Positions 1 to 7,514 of a stretch of DNA of 64,000 bases are shown piece by piece. The notes under the pieces were generated by a model. The model ran no database searches. It was not told where the DNA came from and worked only from the letters and a program-made list of their open reading frames with translations. Position 1 is the stretch's first letter. Every line of letters starts with the position of its first letter. Origin of the DNA: an uncultured Robinsoniella sp. (lineage in GTDB: Bacteria; Bacillota; Clostridia; Lachnospirales; Lachnospiraceae). The DNA lies in the NCBI GenBank assembly GCA_900540475.1, contig UQGG01000020.1, positions 1-64,000 on the forward strand. Reading direction: 5' to 3'. Position numbers and translations under genes: made by a program.

Positions 1-1120
1 AGATAGTACTGATCCTTGCCAGAGCCTGGTATGCAATTGCGTTTTTAACCGCTTTCACGTTGTCCTTTCCGAATGCTTTTAATGCATCCGCATAATCCCG
101 GCGGGCATGTGCCCAGCAGTTGGCATTGGTGACTCCTTCCAGCTCCCTGTCAAGCTTATGATACTGTTCCAGCCCATCCGTTACCAGAATCCCTTTATAA
201 TCTTTATAGAATTCTTTCGGATGCATACTGTTACGGGTCTTTTGATATTCATACAGTACGATCGGCTGCTCCCGATACATCTCCCCGCTGCGGTGAACCC
301 ACATATAGCTTTTACTTCCGGCATTACGTCCGTCATGAATGACTTCTACAGGTGTCTCGTCTGCCTGATTGACCGGACACGCTAAAAGCTTTCCGTGCAG
401 ATGGTCATACAGGAAAGTCAGGTAACGCTGGGCGCATTTGATCACCCAGTCTGCCAAAGTCTGTCTTGAAATCGATACTCCATTACGGTTAAACTCCTGT
501 TCAATCCTGTAAAGAGGAAGTGAGTTCACATACTTGGCATTTATGATAGCGGCACCCAGCGAAGGTGTGAGGATGCTGTTGCGAAGAAGATCTTTCGGAC
601 GGTCTGCACGTAAAAACTCATCCTGATGCTCTCCTCCAGTACCAACGTAGACATGCACTTTATGCTTCTCCACCGTCCATGAGGCCGGCTCATAACGAAG
701 ACGCTTGTATTCCTCTGCCGGCATTTCACGCCAGCAGCCTTTACCGAATACACCATCCAGTTTATCCTCAGGGACATTATGGTCATAGGGTTCTTCGGGA
801 AAATCCTTCCGATCAGCATCGCGTTTCCCTTTTTGTTTTTTACTGCACGGCTTCCTGGGCAGTACATCCTCCAAATCCACTTCTTCTGCACCTTCGCTGA
901 GATATTCTGCTTCATTAAAAAAGGATAACTGCTCATCCATGGTATCCAGTTTCTCCGTGCTGCGGCCAAACCTCTGCCCGTTTGCGATACGTATCTGCTC
1001 GATCAGGTTTTCAAGATTTTCATTCATCTTGGTCATCTGTTCCTGCATCGAAACAATCATTAGCATCAGCTCCTGCTTACTGCAGTTATTTAGTTCCTCA
1101 ATCGTATACTTTTTACTCAT
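1..1120 (-). CDS. tnpC: IS66 transposase TnpC, 3' end outside window
   Basis: This is the large IS66 transposase that catalyses strand transfer. Translation from the ATG at 1120 gives MSKKYTIEELNN, a short coiled-coil-like start (repeated Gln/Met/Glu), then a zinc-binding-like middle region with acidic and basic stretches. The DDE catalytic core starts about residue 250, with QADETPVEVIHDG (first Asp) and VTDGLEQYH (second Asp). The frame stays open to base 1, so the third catalytic residue and the C-terminus are not visible. It lies downstream of tnpB and tnpA on the same strand. The family is clear from the order and the motifs. Whether the element is still active cannot be judged without the missing end. 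Confidence 0.9.
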   Translation of the reverse strand, partial: MSKKYTIEELNNCSKQELMLMIVSMQEQMTKMNENLENLIEQIRIANGQRFGRSTEKLDTMDEQLSFFNEAEYLSEGAEEVDLEDVLPRKPCSKKQKGKRDADRKDFPEEPYDHNVPEDKLDGVFGKGCWREMPAEEYKRLRYEPASWTVEKHKVHVYVGTGGEHQDEFLRADRPKDLLRNSILTPSLGAAIINAKYVNSLPLYRIEQEFNRNGVSISRQTLADWVIKCAQRYLTFLYDHLHGKLLACPVNQADETPVEVIHDGRNAGSKSYMWVHRSGEMYREQPIVLYEYQKTRNSMHPKEFYKDYKGILVTDGLEQYHKLDRELEGVTNANCWAHARRDYADALKAFGKDNVKAVKNAIAYQALARISTI

Positions 1121-1395
1121 GTATGCGCGCTCCTATTCTATCTCCAGTATACTGCAAAAGCCTCAAAAAAGCCAATTCATAGGAGTTTTCACTTCGTCAT
1201 TTTGCCCTGGGGATGGAAGCGTTTAAAAGAACCGTGGCGGGCAGGTAAAATCACATCGTCAATGTCGGGATTTCATTCACCTAAACAACGGCTGCCCCGC
1301 CTCTGAGCCCCTAAAGTACCTTGTATTCGCTGGCAGAAGCGCCTTTATCACAGCAAAAAAGAGAGAAAAAAGTTCTCTCTTTTGCACAATACTTT

Positions 1396-1764
1396 TTAAC
1401 AGACCTTATTTGGCTGAACGTCTTTGATTTTCGGTTCTATTGGATTTAAACCGAGCATCAGGAGCCGGAATTGTTCTTCCGTCAGTTCAGCTGCCTCCTC
1501 CTGTGTTCTTGGCCAGGAAAGGGAGCCATCCTCAAATCGTTTATAAAGGAGTAAAAAACCATTTCCCATCCATAACAACCCCTTTATTCGGTCAGAACGT
1601 CGGCCACAGAACAGGAAGAGCGTTCCTTTCACAAATGGATTCAGATCATAACGGGCACCGACAATCTGTGCCAGCCCATCAATCCCTTTTCGTAAATCCA
1701 CAAATCCACATGCGAGCACCACCCGCCGGATACCGGCGGCATCTTCAAGCACCCCCAACCTCAC
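1396..1764 (-). CDS. tnpB: IS66 accessory protein TnpB
   Basis: A 122-residue protein of usual length for IS66 Orf2/TnpB. It contains the family signature VDLRKGIDGLAQIV followed by LFLFCGRRSDRIKGLLWMGNGFLLLYKRFEDG. TnpB is needed with TnpA for transposition of several IS66 members, but its biochemical role is poorly known. The gene overlaps the 3' end of tnpA by 20 bp, as is usual for translational coupling in this family. No frameshift or internal stop is seen, so the gene appears intact. Confidence 0.92.
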   Translation of the reverse strand: MRLGVLEDAAGIRRVVLACGFVDLRKGIDGLAQIVGARYDLNPFVKGTLFLFCGRRSDRIKGLLWMGNGFLLLYKRFEDGSLSWPRTQEEAAELTEEQFRLLMLGLNPIEPKIKDVQPNKVC

Positions 1765-2125
1765 GAAGAATCCTGGTAAGAAGATGGTCTGATATCGTAT
1801 CGGCCAATGCCACAGTTGCTTTCGTCGTCTTTATAACTGCTGCAGCCTGAAAGTTAAAAGATAATTCTTCCGTATTTTGAGCGTATGCCGGCATTTCTGT
1901 AAATGTGATGCTGCTGCTATGCTGAACTGCCGGAACAGATGTCGGATTATCTAACTGTCCATATGCTTCCCGGCGGATTTTTCGCAGCCAATAGTAGTAA
2001 GATTTTTCACTGACCTGATTATCAGCCATCCATTGTTTAGCTGTCTGTCCTTCTTCGCGGTTCTGACATTGCTCAATGATTTGTTTCCACCTGGTGAAAC
2101 GAATTTCATGCGTACTATTATCCAT
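1745..2125 (-). CDS. tnpA: IS66 TnpA, transposase-associated DNA-binding protein
   Basis: A 126-residue protein, first gene of the IS66 set. The N-terminal half (IRFTRWKQIIEQCQNREEGQTAKQWMADNQVSEKSYYYW, residues about 8-46) is the typical helix-turn-helix-like region of TnpA with a conserved KSYYYWLRKIR motif. The C-terminal half is variable and low in recognisable structure. It probably binds the element ends. The ribosome site AAGGAGG precedes the ATG on the minus strand. Confidence 0.88.
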   Translation of the reverse strand: MDNSTHEIRFTRWKQIIEQCQNREEGQTAKQWMADNQVSEKSYYYWLRKIRREAYGQLDNPTSVPAVQHSSSITFTEMPAYAQNTEELSFNFQAAAVIKTTKATVALADTISDHLLTRILREVGGA

Positions 2126-2222
2126 TATGGTAGCCTCCTTGAAAAAACTATTAGTTTTATGAGTTTTTTCAATTTTGCCACAAACTTCCGGAGAATACTA
2201 GGCGAGCTATTTAACGTTTACT

Positions 2223-2256
2223 TAGGATCAGTTCTTGTAACTGATCCTATTTTATT
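2223..2256. terminator. Hairpin at the IS66 boundary, terminator-like
   Basis: Arms TAGGATCAGTT (2223-2233) and AACTGATCCTA (2239-2249) pair perfectly around a 5-nt loop and are followed by a T-rich run. It sits immediately outside the predicted IS66 end and could block transcription between the element and flanking DNA. Confidence 0.55.
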
Positions 2257-2427
2257 TTGAAAGGCTCTATTTTATTAAAGGCTTACTTTTTATATGAGTA
2301 TGGGGCGGAGGGGAATGATCCCCTCTTTACAATCACCCACGCATGGTTATAGGTACGCCATCTGTCCGCTCTTGCCGCTTTATAGCCATGCACATACCAC
2401 AAAAGAGATTTTATTATATTTAAATAT

Positions 2428-2661
2428 TTATTTTAAAAGCTCTTCATAGGTGGTAACCAGACAATCGCGGATGCCACGAAGCTGTAAGCCAGTAATGTGT
2501 TGAATGCCACGCTCAATTTTTACCAGCGCTTCTCTGGTCATCCCAATATCTTTTAAATCCAGCATACCAATCAGTTCAGTCTGACCGATTCCTTTTTCTA
2601 ATCGTATTCTACGGATATTTCCCCCAATATCAATTCCTTCTTGTTTTATTTTTTGTTCCAT
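2428..2661 (-). CDS. Small XRE-family helix-turn-helix regulator
   Basis: A 77-residue protein that is nearly all one Cro/C1-type HTH domain: GGNIRRIRLEKGIGQTELI (helices 1-2), then a recognition region around MTREALVKIERGIQHIT. It is a cytoplasmic DNA-binding protein, probably a repressor. No partner gene follows it. Upstream on the minus strand are two copies of a GGACT-N6-AGTCC palindrome (2681-2696 and 2735-2750) that flank the likely promoter, which suggests autoregulation. 2262-2427, after its stop, contains only a GAGGGGA-atga-TCCCCTC hairpin at 2308-2325. Such small XRE proteins are common in mobile or relic elements; its target is unknown. Confidence 0.75.
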   Translation of the reverse strand: MEQKIKQEGIDIGGNIRRIRLEKGIGQTELIGMLDLKDIGMTREALVKIERGIQHITGLQLRGIRDCLVTTYEELLK

Positions 2662-2679
2662 GATTTTTCCCTTTGCACA

Positions 2680-2751
2680 TGGACTGAAATTAGTCCATTT
2701 TCTCTTTATCTTATAAAGAAAAAATGATAGAATGGGACTAGAATGAGTCCA
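2680..2751. promoter_or_regulatory. Paired palindromic operators upstream of the XRE gene
   Basis: GGACT-GAAATT-AGTCC at 2681-2696 and GGACT-AGAATG-AGTCC at 2735-2750 share identical arms and a 6-nt spacer. The AT-rich stretch between them (2700-2732) could hold the minus-strand promoter. Two equal operators around a promoter suit a small dimeric HTH repressor. Inference from position only. Confidence 0.5.
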
Positions 2752-2796
2752 CTGAAAAGGTAAAACTATAGTTGCAGATAAAATATGGTTGAAATC

Positions 2797-2958
2797 TTAT
2801 TTTAAAGTCCCGTGTTTATGCTCATGCTGTGCGATTGCCTGTCGAATTAGATATAAAACTTCTCCATTTATGGAACGCCCGTCAAATTCAGAAAGACTTT
2901 TTAGTTAATTATGAGTTTCGGAATCATTGCGTAATCCCAGATGTTTATATTTTTCCAT
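2797..2958 (-). pseudogene. Arc-like ribbon-helix-helix gene with a nonsense codon
   Basis: Translation from the ATG at 2958 gives MEKYKHLGLRNDSETHN, a stop codon (TAA), then LKSLSEFDGRSINGEVLYL, followed by IRQAIAQHEHKHGTLK and the normal stop at 2797-2799. The second part (GRSINGEVLYLIRQAI) is the conserved helical core of Arc/MetJ-type ribbon-helix-helix proteins. The internal TAA replaces a position where relatives typically carry Lys or Gln, so a single base change could explain it. Upstream, at 2988-3062, AAGTAC is repeated three times and could be the old operator. Either a recent pseudogene or a sequencing error. Confidence 0.6.
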
Positions 2959-3092
2959 AACATTTCCTTTCTACTTGAAATAAGTACAAAACGAGTACAG
3001 TTAGTAACTACATTTTAAGTACGATGGGTAAAAGAATGTTATGAATGAACTTATTTTAAGTACACTATATTTTATGTAAAAGGGGAAAAAGT

Positions 3093-3797
3093 ATGAGCGG
3101 AATAGAAAAGCAATATTATAAAATCAGAAAAAGGCATTTGTGGATTGCCGTTGGAACTATGCTGGCTATTATTGTAATTACATATTTTAAACAAGATTTG
3201 TATAAAATATGGCAGCATAATCAGGGGAGAGAGGATGTGACCTATGAAGGGATAAAATCTGAACTGAGAAATAATGGAGTGTGTTACTTATGTGGAAACA
3301 GTGATCGGAGTCTGATGGAATATTACCGGAAATTTGATACGATTGGTTTAATATCACTGAATGATTGGTATGTAGTAGATTTTGGATTTCAAGAGTGCGG
3401 TGAACAGGGAAAACCGGTGAAAAGAGATGGTCTACATACATCTACACATATGACAAATACGGGTAAAGTATCTATTATGACGTCCAGTTCTCCTAGTAGG
3501 GGAATGGCATCTATAGATGTAAGTCTGCCAGAAGATTACAGACCAGATACAAAAATGTTACAGGAACATTTATGCCAGATATGTTTAGACAAGATTACGG
3601 TTTCACTGGAAACATCTAAATGGAAATATGAGAAGAAACAAGCGATTCCTCTGTGTCTAGTGGACTTCAAGACGTTAGAGATTTATTCCTTACAGGACTG
3701 GCATGTAGGATGTTCTATAAGGGATTATTGGGTTGATTTGAAATACGATGAAGAGAAGGTGGTAGTTAATGCTTATTATTTTTCAATACAGGAGTGA
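3093..3797 (+). CDS. Membrane-anchored protein with two CxxC motifs, unknown function
   Basis: A 234-residue protein. Residues 1-13 are basic, residues 14-31 form one hydrophobic helix (WIAVGTMLAIIVITYF), and the rest is predicted outside or peripheral, so it is a type II-like anchored protein. The soluble part contains CYLCGN (about residue 64) and CQICLDK (about residue 161), which may bind a metal or form disulfides, and two related segments ending LNDWYV and LQDWHV. Proteins with this layout are typical of Lachnospiraceae accessory regions but I do not know a function. Start chosen from AAAAGGGGAAAAAGT before the ATG. It stands alone with its own terminator. Confidence 0.75.
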   Translation: MSGIEKQYYKIRKRHLWIAVGTMLAIIVITYFKQDLYKIWQHNQGREDVTYEGIKSELRNNGVCYLCGNSDRSLMEYYRKFDTIGLISLNDWYVVDFGFQECGEQGKPVKRDGLHTSTHMTNTGKVSIMTSSSPSRGMASIDVSLPEDYRPDTKMLQEHLCQICLDKITVSLETSKWKYEKKQAIPLCLVDFKTLEIYSLQDWHVGCSIRDYWVDLKYDEEKVVVNAYYFSIQE

Positions 3798-3824
3798 GTA
3801 GATGTGGATAATAAATTAGTCAGC

Positions 3825-3871
3825 AAATACCGGGAAAACCTGCTGAGGGTAGTCCCCGGTGTTTATTTTTT
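3825..3871 (+). terminator. Intrinsic terminator after the CxxC membrane protein
   Basis: AAATACCGGG pairs with CCCGGTGTTT across a roughly 19-nt loop and is followed by TATTTTTTC, 30-70 bp after the stop of the 3093-3797 gene. Confidence 0.7.
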
Positions 3872-4607
3872 CGCTTCATTTTGATAAGGAATTACTTGCT
3901 GGATTTGCGTTTGGAACGCAATGCGTTCATAGTCTCTTGGGCGAATATTCTGCTATGATACTGCTGAGGTAAGAGATTTGATACAAGAAACCATCAATAC
4001 TTGTAAAAACTTCAATGTAGTAAATTTAAGAGATATTGTAATCAAGTTGATCATGTAAAAGAGCTTAATAATGCGTTATAGATCTACGAAGAAAATAAAG
4101 GAAAAGTAGCTTTGTCAGACATAGATAGGTATGACTAAAGCCTGTACGCGACTGATCAGTGATTCCCTCCGGTACCTATTATTTTATTCTAAATTACGTA
4201 ATTTATCTGTATACTATATTCTAAATTCAGCATGAAAGCAATTAGTTCTTATTGATCACTTAAAATTTGCCTGTAATGCTTTTGGAGTCTCTTGTGCTTG
4301 TGGATAACTTTTTTTTCATTTTTCATAATACAACCTGGTTATTTTGAAATGCTGAAAGATATTACTCTCTGTATGCCGGTTTGTTTTCAGACATCGGTAC
4401 TTACTTTGGCTTTTTAGCGGAATCATTCTATAAAGTATTAGGCCTCTTTACCATCTTTGCCGATGTGTATATGTAGAGAAAAAACAACAGGTTGCCAAAC
4501 ATTACAATTTGTTTATAATATGTTTCTATTACTCCCCTAAGATACCACAACCTGCATTATTCCTCCACCCTCCATTCTACAAATTTCCCCATATTTCTCA
4601 CGTTTTC
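3872..4607. other. Gene-poor stretch with gene scraps
   Basis: No intact gene. 3950-4137 reads as broken peptide scraps in two frames (for example AEVRDLIQETINTCKNFNVV, then YEENKGKVALSDIDRYD after frame changes). 4348-4476 is an open 42-codon tail without a start (NAERYYSLYAGLFSDIGTYF, then GFLAESFYKVLGLFTIFADVYM). Both look like decayed mobile-element genes. I cannot name their parents. Confidence 0.35.
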
Positions 4608-4636
4608 TTGCTGAATCCCCAATACTATGCTAAAAT
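4608..4636 (+). promoter_or_regulatory. Sigma-A promoter of the truncated asnB
   Basis: TTGCTG (4608-4613), 17 bp, TAAAAT (4631-4636). The predicted start of transcription near 4643 is only about 75 bp before the ATG at 4717. The short asnB therefore has its own promoter, and the missing 5' portion is not encoded further upstream in the same transcript. Confidence 0.5.
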
Positions 4637-4716
4637 AAACAAGTAAATTAAACTGATATCCTGGTTCAAATCCAACAAACCAGAAAAAAGATACTATATA
4701 TGAGAGGGATACATAC

Positions 4717-6255
4717 ATGATAAAAATAAAAGAATACAGAGGCCATATTCGCAATTGGGAAGCACTTTGCAAGCAACTGGACATAGACCCTGCTTTATCA
4801 AGAGAAAACCGTGAACATACAATTTTAGTAAAAGCATACGAAACCTGGGGAAGCGACATGGCAAACCATATGCATGGCATGTTTGCATTTGCACTTTGGG
4901 ATGATGAAAAAGAGCAGCTTTTTTGTCTGAGAGACCAGTTTGGAACGAAACCGTTTTATTATTATGAGACGGAAGACGGAGACCTTCTCTATGGTACGTC
5001 TATTCGTAAAATTATAGAAATGCCGGGATTTGTAAAAGAACTGAATGAAGAGATGCTGCAGTTGTATCTGAGTCTTACTTATGTGGCAGGAGAGAATACG
5101 TTCTTTCGGGGGCTTAGAAAGCTGATGCCCGGGCGATATCTGATCTGGCAAAAGGGGAGGCTGAGTATTGAACGTTACTGGGCACCTGAATTTCATCCGG
5201 ACGAGAGCAAGTCACTTGAGGAATGGGCAGATGAGATTCATACTACGCTTCAGGAGATTATGCCGGAAGTAAAGTCTGCTGATGAGACTGCGGAATCATT
5301 TTTATCCGGAGGGGTTGATTCATCTTATGTATTGGCGATGTCTGATGTAGAGATGACGGATTCCTGCGGTTATGAAGAGGAGCGGTTTGATGAGTCAAAG
5401 CTGGCACAGCAGACAGCTGAAATTCTCGGACGTAAGAGTTCCAGACGTGTGATTACCCCAGAAGAGTATTTTGAAACAGTGCCCTATGTTATGTACAATA
5501 TGGAACAGCCGTTAGGTGATGCGTCTGCGATCGTATTTGCCATCGGATGTAAAGCGGCAGCCGAGCACACAAAGATTTGTTATTCCGGAGAGGGAGCGGA
5601 CGAGTTCTTTGGCGGATATAACATGTATCGGAATGCAGAACGCTATGGGGAAAATCTGAAGACGTTTTATGTGGGGAATACCAATATCATGAAAGAGGAT
5701 GAGAAGCGGAGGATCCTGAAAAAGTATGATCCTGACGTTCTTCCCATTGAACTGGCAGAGCGGATATATGAGGAAACAGAAGGGCTGGACCCCCTTACGA
5801 AGATGTCTGCTGTTGATATTCAGATTTGGCTGGAAGGAGATATCTATTACAATGTAGACAACATGAGTACAGCCGCTGGGTTAGAGATCAGAATGCCGCT
5901 TACGGATACCAGAATATTCGATATTGCATCTCGGATGCCATCTAAATATAAAGTAAATGAAGAACAGAACAAAGTGGCGTTCCGAACAGCAGCGGCAAAA
6001 GTACTGCCGGATGAAATTGCTTTTCGTAAAAAGCTGGGATTCATTGTGCCGATTCGGATTTGGATGGCAGATGAGAGGTATAATCAGGATGTTCGGGAAA
6101 AATTCGGCAGCGAGATGGCTGGGAAATTCTTTGACGTAGAAGAAATAAATGCGATATTTGATGACTACATTGCAGGAAATTCCGATAATTGGAGAAAAAT
6201 ATGGACGATTTATACATTCTTGGTTTGGTATGAGCTATATTTTGTTAAATGTTAG
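4717..6255 (+). CDS. asnB: Asparagine synthetase B-like, glutaminase domain truncated and nucleophile missing
   Basis: The synthetase half is intact. The PP-loop SGGVDSS is near residue 197 and YSGEGADEFFGGY near residue 290; these bind ATP and aspartate for beta-aspartyl-AMP formation. The C-terminal asparagine-synthase fold continues to the end. The class II glutaminase domain normally begins MCG, with Cys2 as nucleophile, and is about 190-200 residues. Here the protein starts at the equivalent of the NGEIYN motif (EYRGHIRNWEAL), so roughly the first 70 residues and the nucleophile are absent, though later glutaminase segments (HGMFAFALWDD, RDQFGTKPFYY) remain. Upstream in-frame codons show weak homology (IYERDTY) but soon hit TGA. 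At 512 residues it is either an ammonia-dependent enzyme or a recent 5' truncation. GAGAGG lies 11 nt before the ATG. Confidence 0.8.
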   Translation: MIKIKEYRGHIRNWEALCKQLDIDPALSRENREHTILVKAYETWGSDMANHMHGMFAFALWDDEKEQLFCLRDQFGTKPFYYYETEDGDLLYGTSIRKIIEMPGFVKELNEEMLQLYLSLTYVAGENTFFRGLRKLMPGRYLIWQKGRLSIERYWAPEFHPDESKSLEEWADEIHTTLQEIMPEVKSADETAESFLSGGVDSSYVLAMSDVEMTDSCGYEEERFDESKLAQQTAEILGRKSSRRVITPEEYFETVPYVMYNMEQPLGDASAIVFAIGCKAAAEHTKICYSGEGADEFFGGYNMYRNAERYGENLKTFYVGNTNIMKEDEKRRILKKYDPDVLPIELAERIYEETEGLDPLTKMSAVDIQIWLEGDIYYNVDNMSTAAGLEIRMPLTDTRIFDIASRMPSKYKVNEEQNKVAFRTAAAKVLPDEIAFRKKLGFIVPIRIWMADERYNQDVREKFGSEMAGKFFDVEEINAIFDDYIAGNSDNWRKIWTIYTFLVWYELYFVKC

Positions 6256-6415
6256 AGCGTGTTTGACATCTCATTCCCGCCATATGTACGCCCGTTTTGC
6301 GGTCTTAACGGTATAGTTGCTCTGAATTCAGGTTGCGTAGCCAGATACACGCTCTTCATTTGGAAAAATAATGGGACCGGACAGCTGTCAGAGAGTAATT
6401 TTCAGATAAACCTTA
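6254..6415 (+). repeat. Dispersed ~160-bp palindromic-end element, diverged copy
   Basis: Left end AGAGCGTGTTTGACATCTCATTCC... matches the other copies. Internal GAATTCAGGTTGCGTAGCC and the ACAGCTGTCAGAGAGTAATTTT right-end segment are also shared, but the terminal ACACGCTCT is lost. It begins at the asnB stop codon (TAG, 6253-6255). Confidence 0.7.
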
Positions 6416-6704
6416 GAAGATAAAATTGGTAGAAATAATTTCGGTAACGTGAAACTGTACCTATCGCAGTTTCTTATAGCACTCTGAAAATTGGGGGATT
6501 GCGTGGAATGGAAAACCCATGCGGTCCCCTAAATATTGTAATCCCCCTAAGCAAAAGCTCAATTGGAGTATAAAAATTCTATTGCCTTGTTACACCAATA
6601 AAACGAAAGACAGAACCTGAAGAAAAACAAACGAAACAGTCTGGATAGAAACGTATGAGATGGAGACGAACGTTGATTTAACTCAGCAGGATCTTTTCAT
6701 AACC
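6416..6704. other. Intergenic DNA with one inverted repeat
   Basis: No gene seen. GGGGGATT (6493-6500) and AATCCCCC (6540-6547) pair perfectly around a 39-nt loop that can fold internally. A structured transcript or relic terminator is possible; there is no T-run. Confidence 0.3.
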
Positions 6705-7222
6705 TTATTTTGCTTTGACCGGAATCCAAATCTTACTCTCATAACCCAAATCTGACATTTCACCTTTGCTATACCATTCAATATTTGCACCCATGGCTAT
6801 TTCATATTCAATGTTACAGGACAGCCATTCACTGAATATTTTTGTATTAATTGTTTGTAAAGATTCAGGCAGAGGTCCTTTGCAGGAAAATTTTGCCCAT
6901 AACATCTCAGGAAATTCGTATAGGATCATGCCCTCGGGAATATTTCCGTCTTTATAACTACCACCAATAATGTAGCAGAATTTTTCTTCTGAGCCAAGAT
7001 CATCAATACAGATTCCATATTCACCTATGCAGCAATTGCAGATAGTTTCTTCTATTTCTCCTTCCGGCTTTTCTTTTGAATAAAGGGGTAGCAGGTATTT
7101 TTGAGCAAAGAGTAGAAATTAGAAATCCCTAATTTATTTGAAATATTCTGCATGTTTTCCGGATCCAATAAATGTTTTTCTATATAGGAAATTGTTTTTC
7201 TAATACTTTCGGTCCATTCCAT
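6705..7222 (-). pseudogene. AraC-family regulator with GyrI-like effector domain, internally deleted and frameshifted
   Basis: The minus strand starts with ATG at 7222: MEWTESIRKTISYIEKHLLD, then PENMQNISNKLGISNFY. This is the first helix pair of an AraC DNA-binding domain. The rest of that domain is missing, and the frame shifts near 7095 into KPEGEIEETICNCCIGEYG. That runs without stops through GMILYEFPEMLWAKFSCKGP and SLQTINTKIFSEWL to ANIEWYSKGEMSDLGYESKIWIPVK, the C-terminal half of a GyrI-like (SRPBCC-type) effector-binding domain. The intact family is about 290 residues; about 170 codons remain. Deletion of most of the HTH plus a frameshift makes DNA binding impossible. The 7223-7505 stretch that follows has no feature I can support. 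Confidence 0.75.
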
Positions 7223-7514
7223 GTAATTCTCCTTTTGCCTTTCATTATTATCATACCAGTGTCAGTTCAGCTTTTCCTGTTTTTATTTGCACTAATTTGG
7301 TAGCTTTTTACCAATGATGTTAACCGTTAAAAGACATTTATTTATATTGTATCCTATAGAAACAATAATGAAAATCAATAATCTTAAATAGGAGTTCTTA
7401 TTTGGTAAAAATAGCTGGATTTTTACAAGACCCATATAGAGCTTAAAGGAGATTAAAAAATATACCTATAAAGAACATAAATACAAACAAAAATCAAAAA
7501 GAAGAGTGATAAAA

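Larger units (their letters stand above)
1..2221 (-). mobile_element. IS66-family insertion sequence, cut by window edge
   Basis: Three minus-strand genes in the order tnpA, tnpB, tnpC are the hallmark of IS66. All three frames are open, so the element looks recent. The probable left terminus lies at 2211-2221, where the complementary strand reads GTAAACGTTAA, resembling IS66-type ends that begin GTAA. The other terminus and the target duplication lie outside the window. The 275 bp between tnpC and tnpB (1121-1395) hold no gene I recognise, only an AAAGAGAG...CTCTCTTT hairpin near 1359-1383. Confidence 0.85.

Noticed and set aside
3950..4137. Possible small gene in two frames
   Set aside because: Interrupted by stops and frame changes; too short to assign to a parent family.
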